Shown: piece after piece, positions 26,293 to 39,029 of the stretch
Layout of the letters: each line of letters begins with the position of its first letter
How positions within the stretch are numbered: the stretch's first letter is position 1
DNA from: Phalacrocorax aristotelis
Lineage: Eukaryota > Chordata > Aves > Suliformes > Phalacrocoracidae
Assembly (NCBI RefSeq): GCF_949628215.1
Contig: NC_134276.1
Location: 129,084,125 to 129,148,124, forward strand
Direction of reading: 5' to 3'
DNA: 64,000 bases
Position numbers and translations under genes: made by a program
The notes under the pieces: model-generated
The model's input: the letters and a program-made list of their open reading frames with translations, nothing else
What the model was told of the DNA's origin: nothing
Database searches by the model: none

Positions 26293-28689
26293 CTTTCAAA
26301 CTGCAGACTGCATCTGGCCGCTGAACATCAAGCTCTGGTTTTGATACCTTGCCATAAGGGTCCACATTGACCGTTGAAGCTGCTACCTCGGCAGCCCTGG
26401 AGACCAAAGCCCTCTGTCCACAATGTATCCACACAGCGTAGTCATGGCTAGCTTCTTCCAAACACTGGCTCCTGCTAGCTCAGCTCACACTCTCTGTCTA
26501 GCAACAGCCCTCTGTACCAGCTCACAAGGGCAAGTAGTCTCCGTGGCCTGCCTGACTTCCTTGCTAAGCCTGCTAGCAGGGGAGGCCAGGAGCAGGGGCT
26601 GGCTGTTTTCATTACTCCTTTTATTTACTATCCTTGATGAATGACAAGAGACATGAAGGCTGTTTATATCTCCATTTACATCTCTCTAGAAGAGGGGTGG
26701 AGAAATTTGGATGTAGATTCTCTCATCATTTGGGACATTGGGGGTTGTTATCAGCATTCATAAAGAAGTTCTGCACCGTGGAGGCAGGGCAAATGCCAGG
26801 AGATAAGCAGCTGCCTGTTACACAAGGCAACATTTTCCCTGAGATGTGCTGATGTCACCATTGATTTACAGAGGAGTGGACAAGACTAAGTTGTTCCCTC
26901 CTAAGAGGTGGTAGAACAAAGTCATTGCATGTTGGTGAAATCACTAGACTTGCCACCTTTACAACCTTCCAGCCAACCTCCTGAGTTCCTTCAGAGGCTT
27001 GCACTGGGGCTAACTGGGCCTCACCACAAAACTGGAAAATCAGGAGAGATGGAGCTAATTGAGAGGAGGCAGAAGATGGATGAACAGAGGAGGGAAGAGT
27101 GAGGGAAAGCTCACAGAGTTGAAAGCTGAGAGTGAGGAAAAGGAAAGTGGACAAGAAGCTTCAGCCTCATGGACTGGGTGGACAGGACTGAAAAGTGTAG
27201 GGGACGGGGAAAGAAAGGGGGAGGGAGTAGAAGAGAAGGAATGGCAGAGTCCACAGAGAAGGAACAGACCTGTCAGCAGTAGGAGAGGCAAAGCAGGGTG
27301 AGAGATGAGAGAAAAGTCCTCTCTGAGGGAAACACCAAGGGAGGGAATGGCTTGGAGAGGATATATGGAGGGAAGAAGGGAATAGATGGAGAAACCAGGA
27401 GGGGGCCTAGGCCTGGGAGCAGGAGGTTGAGGGAGTAGCACACTGTGCTTTTTGGACTTGGCTTGAAAAGACAGCTGCCTTGGGTATAAGGCATATGAGG
27501 AGGGATAGCACAGAGTAAGACACAGCTGCCCCTGTCTGTGCTGTGGCTGTTACTGAGCAAAGGAACTGTATTCACTGTGAAGGCTCTCAATGACTTCACA
27601 AACAGCTGTTTTCACCAGCTCACCTCCAAGCACACTCCCTGATCACAAGTAACCAACATGCTGGGAAGCTGTTAATGCTGCAGCTGTCCTGTCAGGAGCA
27701 GCCTGGGCAACAGAGCTCATGCTTCTACCTGCTGTCCTGAAAGAAAGCTGAACCAGCACGCAGTGCAGCATTGACAAGGTCCTGACACCAGTTTACAGGG
27801 AAAAGTGGCCTTTACACTACTCCACAGAGCAGCAGTGCTCCTTCAGTCAGAGGGGCAAGTCTTAAAAACCCACCTGCTGCTCCCCAAACCCAACGGATGG
27901 TCCCTATTTCAAGACCACATGAGATGGCAACCAGAGCTCTCCATTTCCTACAAGGAGCTCCAGAGACATGAAACCCATAGCTCCCTCTTTTTCTCCAATT
28001 AGCAAAAATGCATTGTTTTTCCATCCAGGTCTGAGGAGGGCTCTAGGGTTAGCTGGGAGCCTGCAGCTGCCAGCCATAACTGGGAGTGATAACACTGATA
28101 GCCAGGTGTATGCTAACCACAGCTCTGCCTGTGGAGGAAATACACGGCATTCCTGTGCTTAGGGAACACCCCCAGCATTGAGTTTGCTTAATGCTAGATA
28201 AAACCAGCGCCCCCCACCCCGCCCCCTGGCTTTCCTGTCCACTGGGTGAAGCCATCAGGTTTGCCAAAGATGACTGGAACTGAATTAAATCCCTTCTTGC
28301 ATCTCTTAAGAGCTAGTTTGAGTGTGACTGGTCGCCTGCTTCGAAGAGCTGCAATCCCAACAGAGAGAAGGAAAGAACTAGGCAGTCTTGAAAACACAGG
28401 TTAGCACTAAGGAAAATACTAGTCTCTGGTTACAAGTGAATTAATGAGAAGTACAGAGATCTGTATATTCCTAGCATACTTTCTCTGCAGCATCTGGCAA
28501 AGTTAACACCCAGGGCTGGCAATGTGCATATGAAGAAATATGCAGATTATCCTTAAAAAATAAAACTTGTATAAGGCAGTGAGTCAGAACCATTCCCTTT
28601 TATCCCTGTGCCTAGGAAGACTGTGGGCTCTACAGTCCACATCAGATTAGATGATTTTTTGGAAGACATTCTCAAGCCTGTTCTTTATG
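26293..28689. other. Intergenic DNA right of the CpG island
   Basis: Apart from the purine-rich tract I see no exon or repeat. If the CpG island starts a plus-strand transcript, its first intron would begin here, but no donor stands out. Confidence 0.4.
27040..27440. repeat. Purine-rich strand tract (G/A-rich)
   Basis: Over about 400 bp the plus strand is strongly enriched in A and G, with many GGGA, GGAG and AGAA runs and few pyrimidines. It is not a simple tandem repeat. The matching pyrimidine-rich minus strand produces long artefactual open frames rich in Leu, Pro and Ser. Confidence 0.65.
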
Positions 28690-28935
28690 GTTATATCAAT
28701 TTTGCAGGTGGGGAACAAAAAATTTCAGAGAGACTAAAGCTAACATTTTCACCCTCAGGCTCTTATGTTCAGATTAACCAATGAGTCTGTCTCCGACATG
28801 CACTCCAAGATTTGGCTGTGGCCCCCCGGGAGGGGTGTCTGCATCCCTACTTACCACAGGTCATGCAGCAAGTCAATGACAAGCTGAGAGTGAAACCCAG
28901 GTCTGACTAGTACCCCAGCAGCACGTTTGCTGGAT
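28690..28935 (+). repeat. MIR-like (CORE-SINE) fragments, interrupted
   Basis: The block 'ttttgcaggtggggaac' with 'cagagagactaaag' near 28,703-28,740, and after a gap the block 'ccacaggtcatgcagcaagtc' to 'gaaacccaggtctgact' near 28,854-28,909, match consecutive parts of the MIR consensus in plus orientation. About 100 bp between them does not match. Confidence 0.6.
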
Positions 28936-31900
28936 CACAAGTGCCCAATGTATTTGTCTTCATTTAATGTGCTTTTTTTTCTCTCCTCTTGAGTAATTTC
29001 CTTCCCTTAAAGGATATAAATCACATACCTACAAAGTAAAAAAAAATATTTGAAGAACATTTATATTTAAGCTCAAAAGGGAGTTTGAATTTAACTCCCT
29101 GGTGGCTGAGATGTGACTGGCTGGTGAATGTAACTTGGTTTCACTATATGAAGATATTTTATGGCTTCAATACCAGCTGGCTTGCAAACCAGTGTTCAGT
29201 ACACTGGGGCACTACTGTGGGTGAATACCCTTGCTGCAAGTTAACTTAATATTGCCTTCATTCATTTCACCTAAATCGAACTACACTGCTCTCAGCCCCA
29301 AATGCACACACCCCCACCCCCAAATCCCCACCAGGCTTTGCCCCAGGTTAACTCAATCAGTTTAACAGCTCCATTTCATTGCGTGCTGCTCTCAGATGGA
29401 GACAAGAGGTTTCTCTTTATTTCTCTAAGTCACACCACAATTTCATTTTGTCACTGACCCTATTGTTGATAAAAATGGGGTGGGGGGAAATGCAAGAGTA
29501 GAGCCATTCCCAGTGACTTCAATAGCATTGGCAGTAGCCAGTGTTAATCTGTTAGTATGAAAAGGGATACACTTTCTGTGTATTAATTATAGCTTAGCAG
29601 CAGAAACGCCACCAGAAGGTTTAAATGAACAATGAAAAGGACCTAAAAGAAATTAATACATTGGGAAGAATCACAGCGACCATGTTCTAAATAACTTAGC
29701 ACCTAGTATCTGTTCTCTCCCACTACTACCTTGTATAGGTGTTGCATTCCTGTGAGGGTTGTTCCCTTCCCTCTGTGCTTCACTCTAACAAGCAACGGAT
29801 TTGCAACAGTTCTGAATAACACAAGTCTAATGCTGAGACTTAAGTTTATGAGAGCTGAAATATGATGCAAAGATGCATAGACATTATATCTACAAGACAG
29901 ACTGTCACTGATAACTTCCAAAAACCTTTGTAAAAGAAAAGAAAACAAAAATCTACAGCCCAATAATCCTTTGTGGGCAACAAAAATAATTTAAAACTGA
30001 CAGACTGATTTGATCAATTTTAATGCTAAGAAATATGACAAAACTGTCAGGCACTGCAGCTCCCTTCCAGCCAGTGGACAAGGAACTTTGTGTCAGTCGG
30101 AAGAAAGGTTAGACCTACTGTGTATCTGGTGTGTGCTAGGGAGAGATGGGGGCACAAAATTTATATTAAAGCCCTGCTGAAAGGCTACCAGAAAAGCCCC
30201 ATGGGCTGTATGCTCTTGACTTGACCGACAAGAATAGAAATGAGGGCATGACACGGAAATCCTGATTATAAGCTGCATTTCAAAGGCAAATAGTATTTCT
30301 CGGTTAGCTGGGCTTAGAACCATGGTTTAGACTGTTTCAAGACCAGCTTTTTGTAAACATGGATCTGGAACCAACCTCTGATTTCTAATATCCCAGGACC
30401 CCACTGCCTGGTGCTGGAAATGGTGCGATGTAAAGTGAAAAGCCTTGGAACCTTGGTCACATCCCAAACCTATTAGGGTCATCTTTCCTATTTCCCATCT
30501 ACATGTAGCTGAAAAGAAAATCAGACTTGGGAGGTTTGCATATAATCACCTTGCCTTTTGAACCAAAGCCTCACCAGACTTGCCTGAGCAAGTACTTTGC
30601 TTTCATATCTGAATGCAAACTCTAGCTGTCCTTGATGTTGCAATGGAGCATGGACATGGGAGTGTTTTCACAAGGTCACTGAAGCCTTAGATCACCAGAG
30701 CTGGCTGGCAGGCACATAAGACAGTTTGCAGTGGCTTTTCCACTGGGTGCTCTCCTAAGCTCTGAAACATTGCTCCAGCGTGGAGAAGCTAGAAAACTCA
30801 GCCAGGCAGCTCCTCTCAAGCACAACAGCAGGGCAGAGGACAAATTTAAGTCAGCTGTGAGTCCATAAGAAGTCAGTTGCACTGGTGGATACAGTTAAAT
30901 AAGGAAGCTGCAGCTCATTACACTATTTGTGTCCCATCTGTTTCCTATGCACGAGACCATTCCCCCTGCTTTGAAGAGGAGGAGCTGGGAAGCTAAAGGC
31001 AGGCCATGGTGAAGACCATTTACTTCTGGGACACAGACAAAGTGCTCAAGCCTCCCCACCACAGCATAGCAGACACCACAGTACAGAGGGCAGATCCTAA
31101 GTAACAATTTTAGGAGAAAAAAAGAATTCATACTTAAGACACAGAGCACTTTATTCTTTGCAGGACCACAAGGAAAAGAAACCAACCCAAGAGCTAGTAA
31201 GGAGCTGAAGCCTGGTGCAGACAAGCTGAACAAGCGGCCAAGGGGAGCCGATGTAGTTCTTCATCCCTCCAGAGGATGTCATCATAGAGCCACCAAAAAA
31301 GACGAGCTTGGTGACCCAAATCTGGAGAAAGTGTGAATAAATGCGTAGTGTTCAGCCACTCTTGGGACAGTAGCCCCAAACCTCCCTATTTACTTTTCCA
31401 GAGGTAACCAACTTTCCCTAGGCCAGTCTGCAACTTGTGGAAGGACAGGACGAGTGGCAAAACCCATCGTAATTTGAGAGATGTGCAACAGGTTAGCCTG
31501 AAAAACAAACAGAATGTGTGCTCTACATGACTGGGCTGAGCAAAGGCATGGGGGGCTTTACAGCCATGCCTGTTTTCAACCTTCTTTGGGGGCCCTGAAC
31601 ATGGATGGGGGTGTGGAGAATGCATTCACACACAAGCAAGAGAAGCAAAGAAAACTGTGAACATGGAGATTGTATTCAAGGATAGCAGGAACAGACTGTG
31701 TCTGCAGTCATTGAGCAAATTCACCCAGGAAAGAGCTCGTGGAGGGCCTATGTGTTTGTTCACCCTGTTCACCCATTTCTGTGGTTCTTGTCACAAAAAG
31801 GTAGTCTTTGGGTTTGTGCGTATTTGTCCCAGCAGCAAAGCACAGCCAAAAGGAAGAAGCACTAATGATGTTCATGGCACATTTCTGTAATACTTTGTAG

Positions 31901-34900
31901 CCCTAATGATGCATCTTAATTTTGAGAGTCTAATGCTACACTGGCTTCTCTACTAAGGTAGTTCTAGCCTCTGCTGCCTTTGGTTCATCATGTGGGACAC
32001 GGGCATACATGCCTTTGCCACAAATCTCAGCCTATGAAGACAGGAGATAATCATGACTGGAAATGCTGTATCAGTGGTGCAGAGCACTCAAAAAGAGTCT
32101 CTAGGCTACTGTGCAATCTTAGAAACTGCCACAGCTTAAAATACTGCTGCTGCAACCCAAACATACCTTTTTTCCATCTCAAATGTCTACATGGACAAGG
32201 TCCTGGTGATTGCTATATTCAGCTCGCCAAAGAGTCTTGAGGTCCTTCAAGAAAAATAACTACCTGAGAGAAATTCTGCAGTTACTGATAGTAGCCAGGA
32301 AGCTGGAAGGCAAGCTGTGTAGCTCATCCCCTGTACCAAACACAAGCAAACTAAACAACAGAGCCTCTGGGTTTTACTGTATCAGGCCCATTAACCAATG
32401 TTTCTCTGCGCTCATGCACCACACTGGTTTTCCCATTAGAGCATATCAACTGGAAGCAAGTCATCTTCCATTTCAAGTATGATTTAATAAGTCCAAATCT
32501 AGAAGATGGCCCAGACTACATCTAGTGCTAAAGAATGACTTGCCAGCCAGTGATGCAAGCTGGGTCTCAATGTCCTCTTTGCTGCTATTTGTTTTGGGGG
32601 GTTGGTTTTGTCTGGTTATTTTCTTACATGGATAGATTACATTTCCTGCCAACCCACTTTCTCATTCAAACATGTTACAGAGGAAGGGGGAAATCAGGAA
32701 CAACCAGCCAGCAGAAAATGGCATTAGAAGGCTTAGTAAGGGTCTGATCCTTAGCCATGCACACTGTCCCATTCCTACACATCAGCGGTGTTCTCTAAAG
32801 CAAGGGAGACTCAACCATAGGGAAAGGAAAAGTGTATGTGACCTAATGAAACCTTTCTTTGTGCTACCCACCCAGGTGACAACAAGAGCTCTGGGCTAGT
32901 GCCAGGCTCAGGAAATGTGTTGTGTGTTTCCCCCCTTGCTTAGGAGATCACAGAGCTGGTAATTCTCAGTAACATCCTCCCAGCACTTGCAATGCACAGA
33001 GGCAAACATGGAAGAAAACAGGCTGAAAAGAGAGCCATAGCTTTTCATTCTCCCTGCTTTGAAAGCTTGCTTTGTCCCTGATGTTCACCTACTCCCCGCC
33101 TGAGGAGAGGCATAGCTCGGTGGCGTTGAATTCCCTTTCTCAACACTGATACTCCTGAGCCTTATCAGCACGTCTTTCCTTACTCGCAAGAGCAGAGCTG
33201 TAACAAGGGCATGGTGGGACAACCCTGGCTCAGCTGGCATCAGGACAGCAAGCTGCAGGCAGGATGGCCAGCAGTACTTGGAAAAAGCACAGGGAGAAGG
33301 GCAACTCAGTCATCAAGATACCTCACACCTCTGCTCCAGGCCTCCCTTTAACAGAGGCTGTATGAGTTAATAGAGCTTGCTGGGTTTGCTCTGAAGTCAA
33401 TGTGTGAAAGGGATCTGCTTCGTCAGTTTTCCCTGCCCTTTATCTTGGAAATGTTCAAGACCCTTTTAACAGAATCTGGGTGCTGAGGGAAACCAGAAAT
33501 CTATCATGAAAATTCCCCCAGTATATTTCCTTCTGGGGGGGGGGGAGGGGAGATAAAAAAAAAATTCAGGCTGATTTCCTCTGCCCAGTACAAAATTGAT
33601 CACCCAGTTACCTCAGCCCTGGGTGTCATCTGAGGCTACCCTGATTTGAGGTACTCTTCATGAGGACCTAAACCATGACATAAGGCGTACTGATCTCCTG
33701 AGCACCCCTGGTCCTCCTGGGGAAGCCAGGCAGTCTTGGACAAGACACGATCTGGTAAACTGGCTTCCATTGGAAACTCATCTGTGTTCTGGCAAGTTTG
33801 TTGAAGTGCACGCATCTGGGTAATTTTATTCTTTTTAGTTCAGATGAATCAGCAGATCCAAGTCCAAAAGCTGTGTAAGTTACAAAAAACTTCTGGCAGT
33901 CTATAGACCAGATTTCCCAAATGTTTTAAATTGAGCTGTCATCTACACTAACCTCTAAAAAGATGTCCACTTCTAAAATGTAAAACATCCTCTTATTTTT
34001 ATTTCTCTGTCCCAGCACTCAAATGTACAGTTTATCTTTGTGCTAGAACAAGTTTTCTTCTGATATTCTTTGGTAGAAGGTCACATAAATGATAAGTATT
34101 GACACTTAAAGTAACATCTGTGGCACCCACTGTGGTGGTCAATCCCTACTACACAGCTGGGGTTGAAGGCTGTCAATAAACTCAAGCATTTCAGTAGTCA
34201 CTTCCACTTACAACTATAATAGTTTGAACCTTTGTTTGCTTTTTAATGACAAATAGTCACTCTGGAGCACTACCAAAACCTCTAACTGGTATTTTTTGCT
34301 AGATATTTGTATTGCAGCAATGCCTCACTGGGTAAAATTTACAGGCTAAAACTCCAGCGTACTAGGTGCTGCACAAACCTAGTAAACTATTCTCTATCTT
34401 AGGAAATTTTGCTCTAGACCACTAGACAGAGACATACAGAAGAATGACGTTAAGGGGCAAGCCAGTGGCAAGGATTGGATAGTATAGCAAAATACTGACA
34501 GGGCTATCATGGCAATAAAATGCAAAGATGCTATTAATGTCACATCAGGGTTGCACAATCAAAAGATGAAAAATGCAAACATTAAGATTCCTATGGCAAC
34601 TTTCCGAAAATGGCAATGCAGTGATCTCATTTACTGTAAGGCCTATAGCTGAAAACACATTTACAGGAGTATTTTAAACTAGGTGTTGAAAAATACCACG
34701 GAATAAGAACACACTGCATGTGCAGCAGGGCTGAATTACCACTGCTGTTGGATCTGTAGGTTTCTGGTTTTGATAATAAGTCTCAGAATATCTGGGGGAT
34801 TTTAAACAAGAAACAGGGAAAATGAAACATGGAGAGAAAAATGCAAAATCTTTGGCAAAACATCAGATTGCCCTAACTAATAATAACCTTCTCCTAGCAG

Positions 34901-35480
34901 CTGTTGGTACAGACTAAGTGTGTGCTTCCCAGTCCCTTATGCCCTGGAAGTGTAAATGCCCACACTAAAATCTCCCATGCTCTGTCTGTGTGGATCGGCA
35001 CTGTTGTTAACTTCCTGGCAGTTTCCCCCATCATATTTATTCAGATACCCAAGAAAGCCATAGCGACCTTCCTGGTGACTGCCTTAGATTTTGGCTCTGG
35101 GTTGAACATGCCATGTTTCAGATTGGAAAACCAACACATGAGCAATTTTAAAAAAACATTTTCCCACATCACTCAAAGCAGCAAAGGACCTCCCATGCCA
35201 AATGACAGAAAATAAAACTCACCTTTGTCTAAGGAAGTAGGGTCCTTGCAAGCCTGGAAAATTGCACCTTCAAGGGCAATGTGTCAGACTATTATGAATG
35301 AGAAAAACAAGGCTATAGTACCAGGGTTCACTACCAAACTGGCTGGCCTAATAACATGCAGGTCTTGGTTGCACGGTCGCTGCTTACTGCCAGTCGTATC
35401 AAGGATGAGTGTTAACAGCCAAATTCATTGTAGTTACAGAATTAGGTGGGGGGAAATAAAATCAGCTGCAGGCAGTAAGA
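28936..35480. other. Intergenic DNA, no gene recognised
   Basis: No exon, RNA gene or clear repeat was found except the G-rich run at 33,535-33,550. The minus-strand frame at 29,703-29,963 begins with TTG and is not supported. Confidence 0.5.
33535..33562. repeat. G11-A-G4 run with following poly-A
   Basis: Eleven consecutive G (33,535-33,545), an A and four G are followed closely by 'agat' and about ten A. It is a simple low-complexity tract; the G run could form a quadruplex. Confidence 0.8.
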
Positions 35481-35497
35481 AGTCCTTTTTTTATATG

Positions 35498-35511
35498 AAT
35501 AAAGTTTTATT
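35498..35511. terminator. Back-to-back poly-A signals (both strands)
   Basis: AATAAAGTTTTATT carries AATAAA on the plus strand (35,498-35,503) and, with two bases between, AATAAA on the minus strand (35,506-35,511). The minus-strand copy is a candidate distal poly-A signal for IGSF11. The plus-strand copy would serve only if a plus transcript exists. Confidence 0.45.
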
Positions 35512-35936
35512 GAATTTTAGACAATTAGAAAGAACAAAGAAAGAGGAGCAAACAGTCTCATGGAGGGTAGGAACCAGAAGAGCTTTCCCAGTAGAGGAGG
35601 GGATCTGCTGAGGGCAGTGTTCCTGTAAATGTTGTACAGGGGTTGTTATAAAAGTGGAAAGAATGTGTCTGGCCTTTTGCTTGATTTTTTTCCCCCCTCC
35701 CACATTAGGGTTTCTAAAGCCACTCGTCTTCCCCCGTCAATCGTACTACCCAGCAGCAAAGTGAGCAGACAGGCAGAAAAGAGGACTGCTCGGTTGAAAT
35801 GTAAACACTCACACAGTACAACCACCTGCCTGCACCGCTGCTGCAGGGTTTTACACCCATTCTGGATGGACTTGTGTAGGAGGGGGAAGGAAGGGAAGTT
35901 GGATTTTTTTTTTCTCCTTTTTCTTTTCTTTTCTTT

Positions 35937-35942
35937 TTTATT
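35937..35942 (-). terminator. Candidate proximal poly-A signal for IGSF11
   Basis: AATAAA on the minus strand, about 1.92 kb after the IGSF11 stop codon, is the first such hexamer found downstream. It is embedded in an A-rich tract on the coding strand, which weakens the case because AATAAA arises easily there. Confidence 0.4.
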
Positions 35943-37862
35943 TTAAGCAAAGAAGGCACAAAATCTCAGCCAAGCTTCAAACCTAGTGCTGTCTGGGAGC
36001 CCCCAACCTCCCAGAAAGCTACTGTGTTCATGTGGGAACCCAGCCCTCACGCCTCCCTCCTCTTCCTCAGAGTCTGTGCTTGCATTTGAAAGGTACCACT
36101 CAGGCAGAAGGACCTGCCCAAGGTCTGTGCACTGCTAGGGTATATAAAGCCGTGCCAGGACAAGGAAAGTGGGGATGAGGAAGAGTCTGTTGGCTTAAAA
36201 ACAGACCCTTTTTCCAGTGTGAGAGCTATGGAAAGTCACCTGTGACTCCCCACATTGCTTTTCCAAGAGCAGACCTGGGAGGGTTCTGGTGCTTTTGGAG
36301 GTGACCACTGCCTTTACATGTGCAGCAGTTGGTGTTATGTGGGAAGCCTGAGACACCCATCTGGGCGTGGCCCCTTTGAGCCAGTGCTCTCTAGGAGGGC
36401 AAGTCTCAGCTCCCAGTCTAGCACTCCAAATGGCACCAGGCTCCTTCAGCAGTTTCAACTCTTGGCTTTGATTAAGGCTATTGAGTTGCAATAGAAAAAG
36501 GATAGGTGTCAGCCACAACCACCTCCCTGGCTGCGAGGAGATGGCAGATGCCACCAGTACGTGGCCTGAGGACATCATGGGAAGTAGGGGAGGCAGAGAC
36601 ATAGCATTTGGGCTTCCACAGGGTACCCCCTCTATTAAGCCCCTGCTTTCACTCTTTCTAAGGAAAGAGATTTGGAAACAAATCCTGCCAACCTCAGCGT
36701 CTGGGAATTCTGTGTGCATAGGAGAGCAGAAATGAGAACTGTGATGCCTCTGTGTGAGGACCCCAAGCACAGCGCATGCCCTGCCATGCCAGCCAGCCCC
36801 GGATAGCCCGATGAGGAAAACCGACTATGCAAGTACCAAGGCTGTGGGGTCTGAAGCCACTTGCCCTGAACCAGAGCAGCCCAGGGCAGCAGATGCCTCT
36901 GGACATGCCTACTGCTCTGCCACATCACCCTGCCCCTCTCTGCCTCCTGAATAACCCCAGCAACACCCAAGAAAAAAAGGACACGAGCCCTACAGCAGCA
37001 GCAGCAATGCACCCTCGCTCTGCATGGGGCATCCTGGGGAAAGACACTCAGGTGGCTGCATCCTCCACAGCCATGAACAGGGCTCTGGCAGCACTCTGCC
37101 CTAGTGTAGGAAAAGCAGCCAGTCTGAGGAAGACCTGTGTGTGTCTGTTTGCATGTCGGGGTGGGGGCAAAACTGCAATAATAAAGAAAAACACTTCCTG
37201 GTCCATGCCCTCAGTCAGCCACCCCCTTGGCCAAGCTGGTGGCTGTGCCTCCATCTCGCCCCTCCAGACTGGCCCATGCCTCCTCATACCCAGCCCTGGC
37301 GCACCGTCCTCCTTCATCTGGCAGTGGGGCCAGGGCCATGGGGAGGGGGCCAGGGCCACCATGTTGAGGCATAACCTGCCTCAGAACCCCTCCCCACTCA
37401 GCCCTCCCTGCCCTGACACAGGCTGTCGTCCTCTTGGAAATAAAACAGCAACAACAACAGAAAAAAAATAATATATATATCTCCCCAAGCCTCCCTGAAA
37501 GACCCAAATGGATAGAACTGACCCTCTCAAAACCAACAGGAAACAAAAGCAAAAGTCCCCGCCGAGGTCAGGCGCACATCCCAGCTGGGGCCCAGCAGCC
37601 GGGAATGGGTCCTGACCCCCCTGCTCCCCTGGCCTTGGCACAACTGTGGCATCCACCAGTGCGAGGAGCCCCGACAGCCGGGGAGATGCGGCATGGCCGG
37701 GATTGTCCCACCAGCTGGCAGCAGCCTCAGAAGGGGAGGGCAGAGAAGAGAGGCGAGTGAGTGTGCCCCTGCCGCCTCATCACCTTTCAGGAAGGAGTAG
37801 AGTCTCTTCACCCCACCGGGTACAAGAGGCCCCTTGCTCGGCTCTTTGCCGCTGGCATGGCA

Positions 37863-38313
37863 TTACACAAGGGAGCCAGCTCGGCTCTGGGCGGGCACCA
37901 TGACGGGGACAGCCCCGATCCGCTCCAGCGTGGCCTGGCTGACAGCGTAGGAGCGGGTATGCGGTGGCCGTGTCTTCCTGCTGACTGAGCCATTGCTCCG
38001 GATCACCTCCTGAGGGGACGGTGCTGTGCTGGCTGTCACCACCAGCGTCTTAGGGGGAGCTGGGGATGGGTGGCCACCGTTGGCATAGACAGGGCGGGTG
38101 CTCGTGCTTCCCGAGCGGGAGAAAGGGGGCTGGTGGGCATCGTTGCTGTTGCTGAAACGGGTGAAGGAGTCTGTGGCATGGTTGGCTTTGGGGTCATTCC
38201 AGTAGCGGCTGTTGTAGGTGTTGGAGGAGGTGAGGGTGTCATTCTCTGATGAGGATGCATCAGCATGGAATGTCTTTGTGGCAGAGGAGCATTTGGGTGG
38301 CAGGTCGTCCTCC
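37863..38313 (-). CDS. IGSF11: IGSF11 exon 7: cytoplasmic tail and stop
   Basis: The terminal coding exon carries 150 codons including TAA at 37,863-37,865, plus one base completing an Arg codon. The acceptor is 'cttcccag' with AG at 38,314-38,315. It encodes the intracellular tail: EDDLPPKCSS, then NTLTSSNTYNSRYW, a variable Ser/Pro-rich middle, then KTLVVTAS, SNGSVSRK and RPPHTRSY, and the end ATLERIGAVPVMVPAQSR followed by AGSLV. The last four residues have the S-L-V form of a PDZ-domain ligand. In mammals this end binds PSD-95. The middle of the tail is much less conserved than its two ends. No stop, frameshift or other damage is seen. Confidence 0.97.
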
Positions 38314-39029
38314 CTGGGAAGGAGAGAGTGTGAGAACACATGGAGGATGCTGCCCTGCTTGCCCAACACCCACCCCCCACCACACCCTTCTGGGGTCAAC
38401 ACCATCAATTCAAGGTAAAGGACAGCACCAACATGAACCAGCATTGTTCCTTGACCAATTAATTCATCCCTCTTTACAGGAGCTACCTCTACACACATTA
38501 ATTGCTCCGTGTGCCTACTGCTGAGGCAAATGACCCACACTCGTGTCTAGGGGGACAAAAACAGTGGTTATCACAACCACTGGTACTATGCAGGCTCAGT
38601 ATGACTGTACCTGTACAACCAATGAAGCTGATCCTCAGGGGAGCTGCAGGAAGCTACCAAAGGGAAACACTGTGGCTGTAACACCAGAGAAGATAACACC
38701 TGTATCTCCAGAGCTTTCCAGCTATCACTGGTACTGTGGATCAGGATCCCACAATCATGTGGATCCCACGTCATGTGCAGTCTCTCTCTCCTACAGAGCT
38801 AACAATGTCAAACCAAGGCTCTCAATTAAGGCAATACTGAAAACAAAATCTGTCGTTATCATTCTCCATTTCCTCCCTCCTTTTTCTGGACAGATACGGA
38901 TATCTCCCTCTGGCCCAGGGGAACACACTTAGGATTAGCAAGAGTGAGATTTCTGATTGCCTTCCTACTAGTCTCTGTTTTTGCCAGGCAGTCAGAGATC
39001 CCCTGGCACCAGCTTTCCTTGGCCCTTAC

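Larger units (their letters stand above)
35490..37862 (-). other. IGSF11: Probable IGSF11 3' untranslated region
   Basis: This is the sequence directly after the IGSF11 stop codon on the coding strand. No splice donor or further coding block follows, and the first minus-strand AATAAA signals appear at 35,937-35,942 and 35,506-35,511, giving a 3' UTR of about 1.9 or 2.4 kb. The region near the stop is GC-rich and grades into ordinary composition. The long open frames on both strands here (for example plus 36,827-37,471) are most easily explained by GC content. The end point is inferred, not seen. Confidence 0.45.

Noticed and set aside
27055..27441. 128-codon minus-strand Leu/Pro/Ser-rich frame
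   Set aside because: It is the by-product of the pyrimidine-rich strand opposite the purine tract.
35225..35611. 128-codon plus-strand open frame
   Set aside because: It starts at TTG and crosses the poly-A signal palindrome. Nothing supports coding.
36195..36770. 191-codon minus-strand open frame after the IGSF11 stop
   Set aside because: It lies in the probable 3' UTR, shows no recognised domain, and is explained by GC-rich composition.
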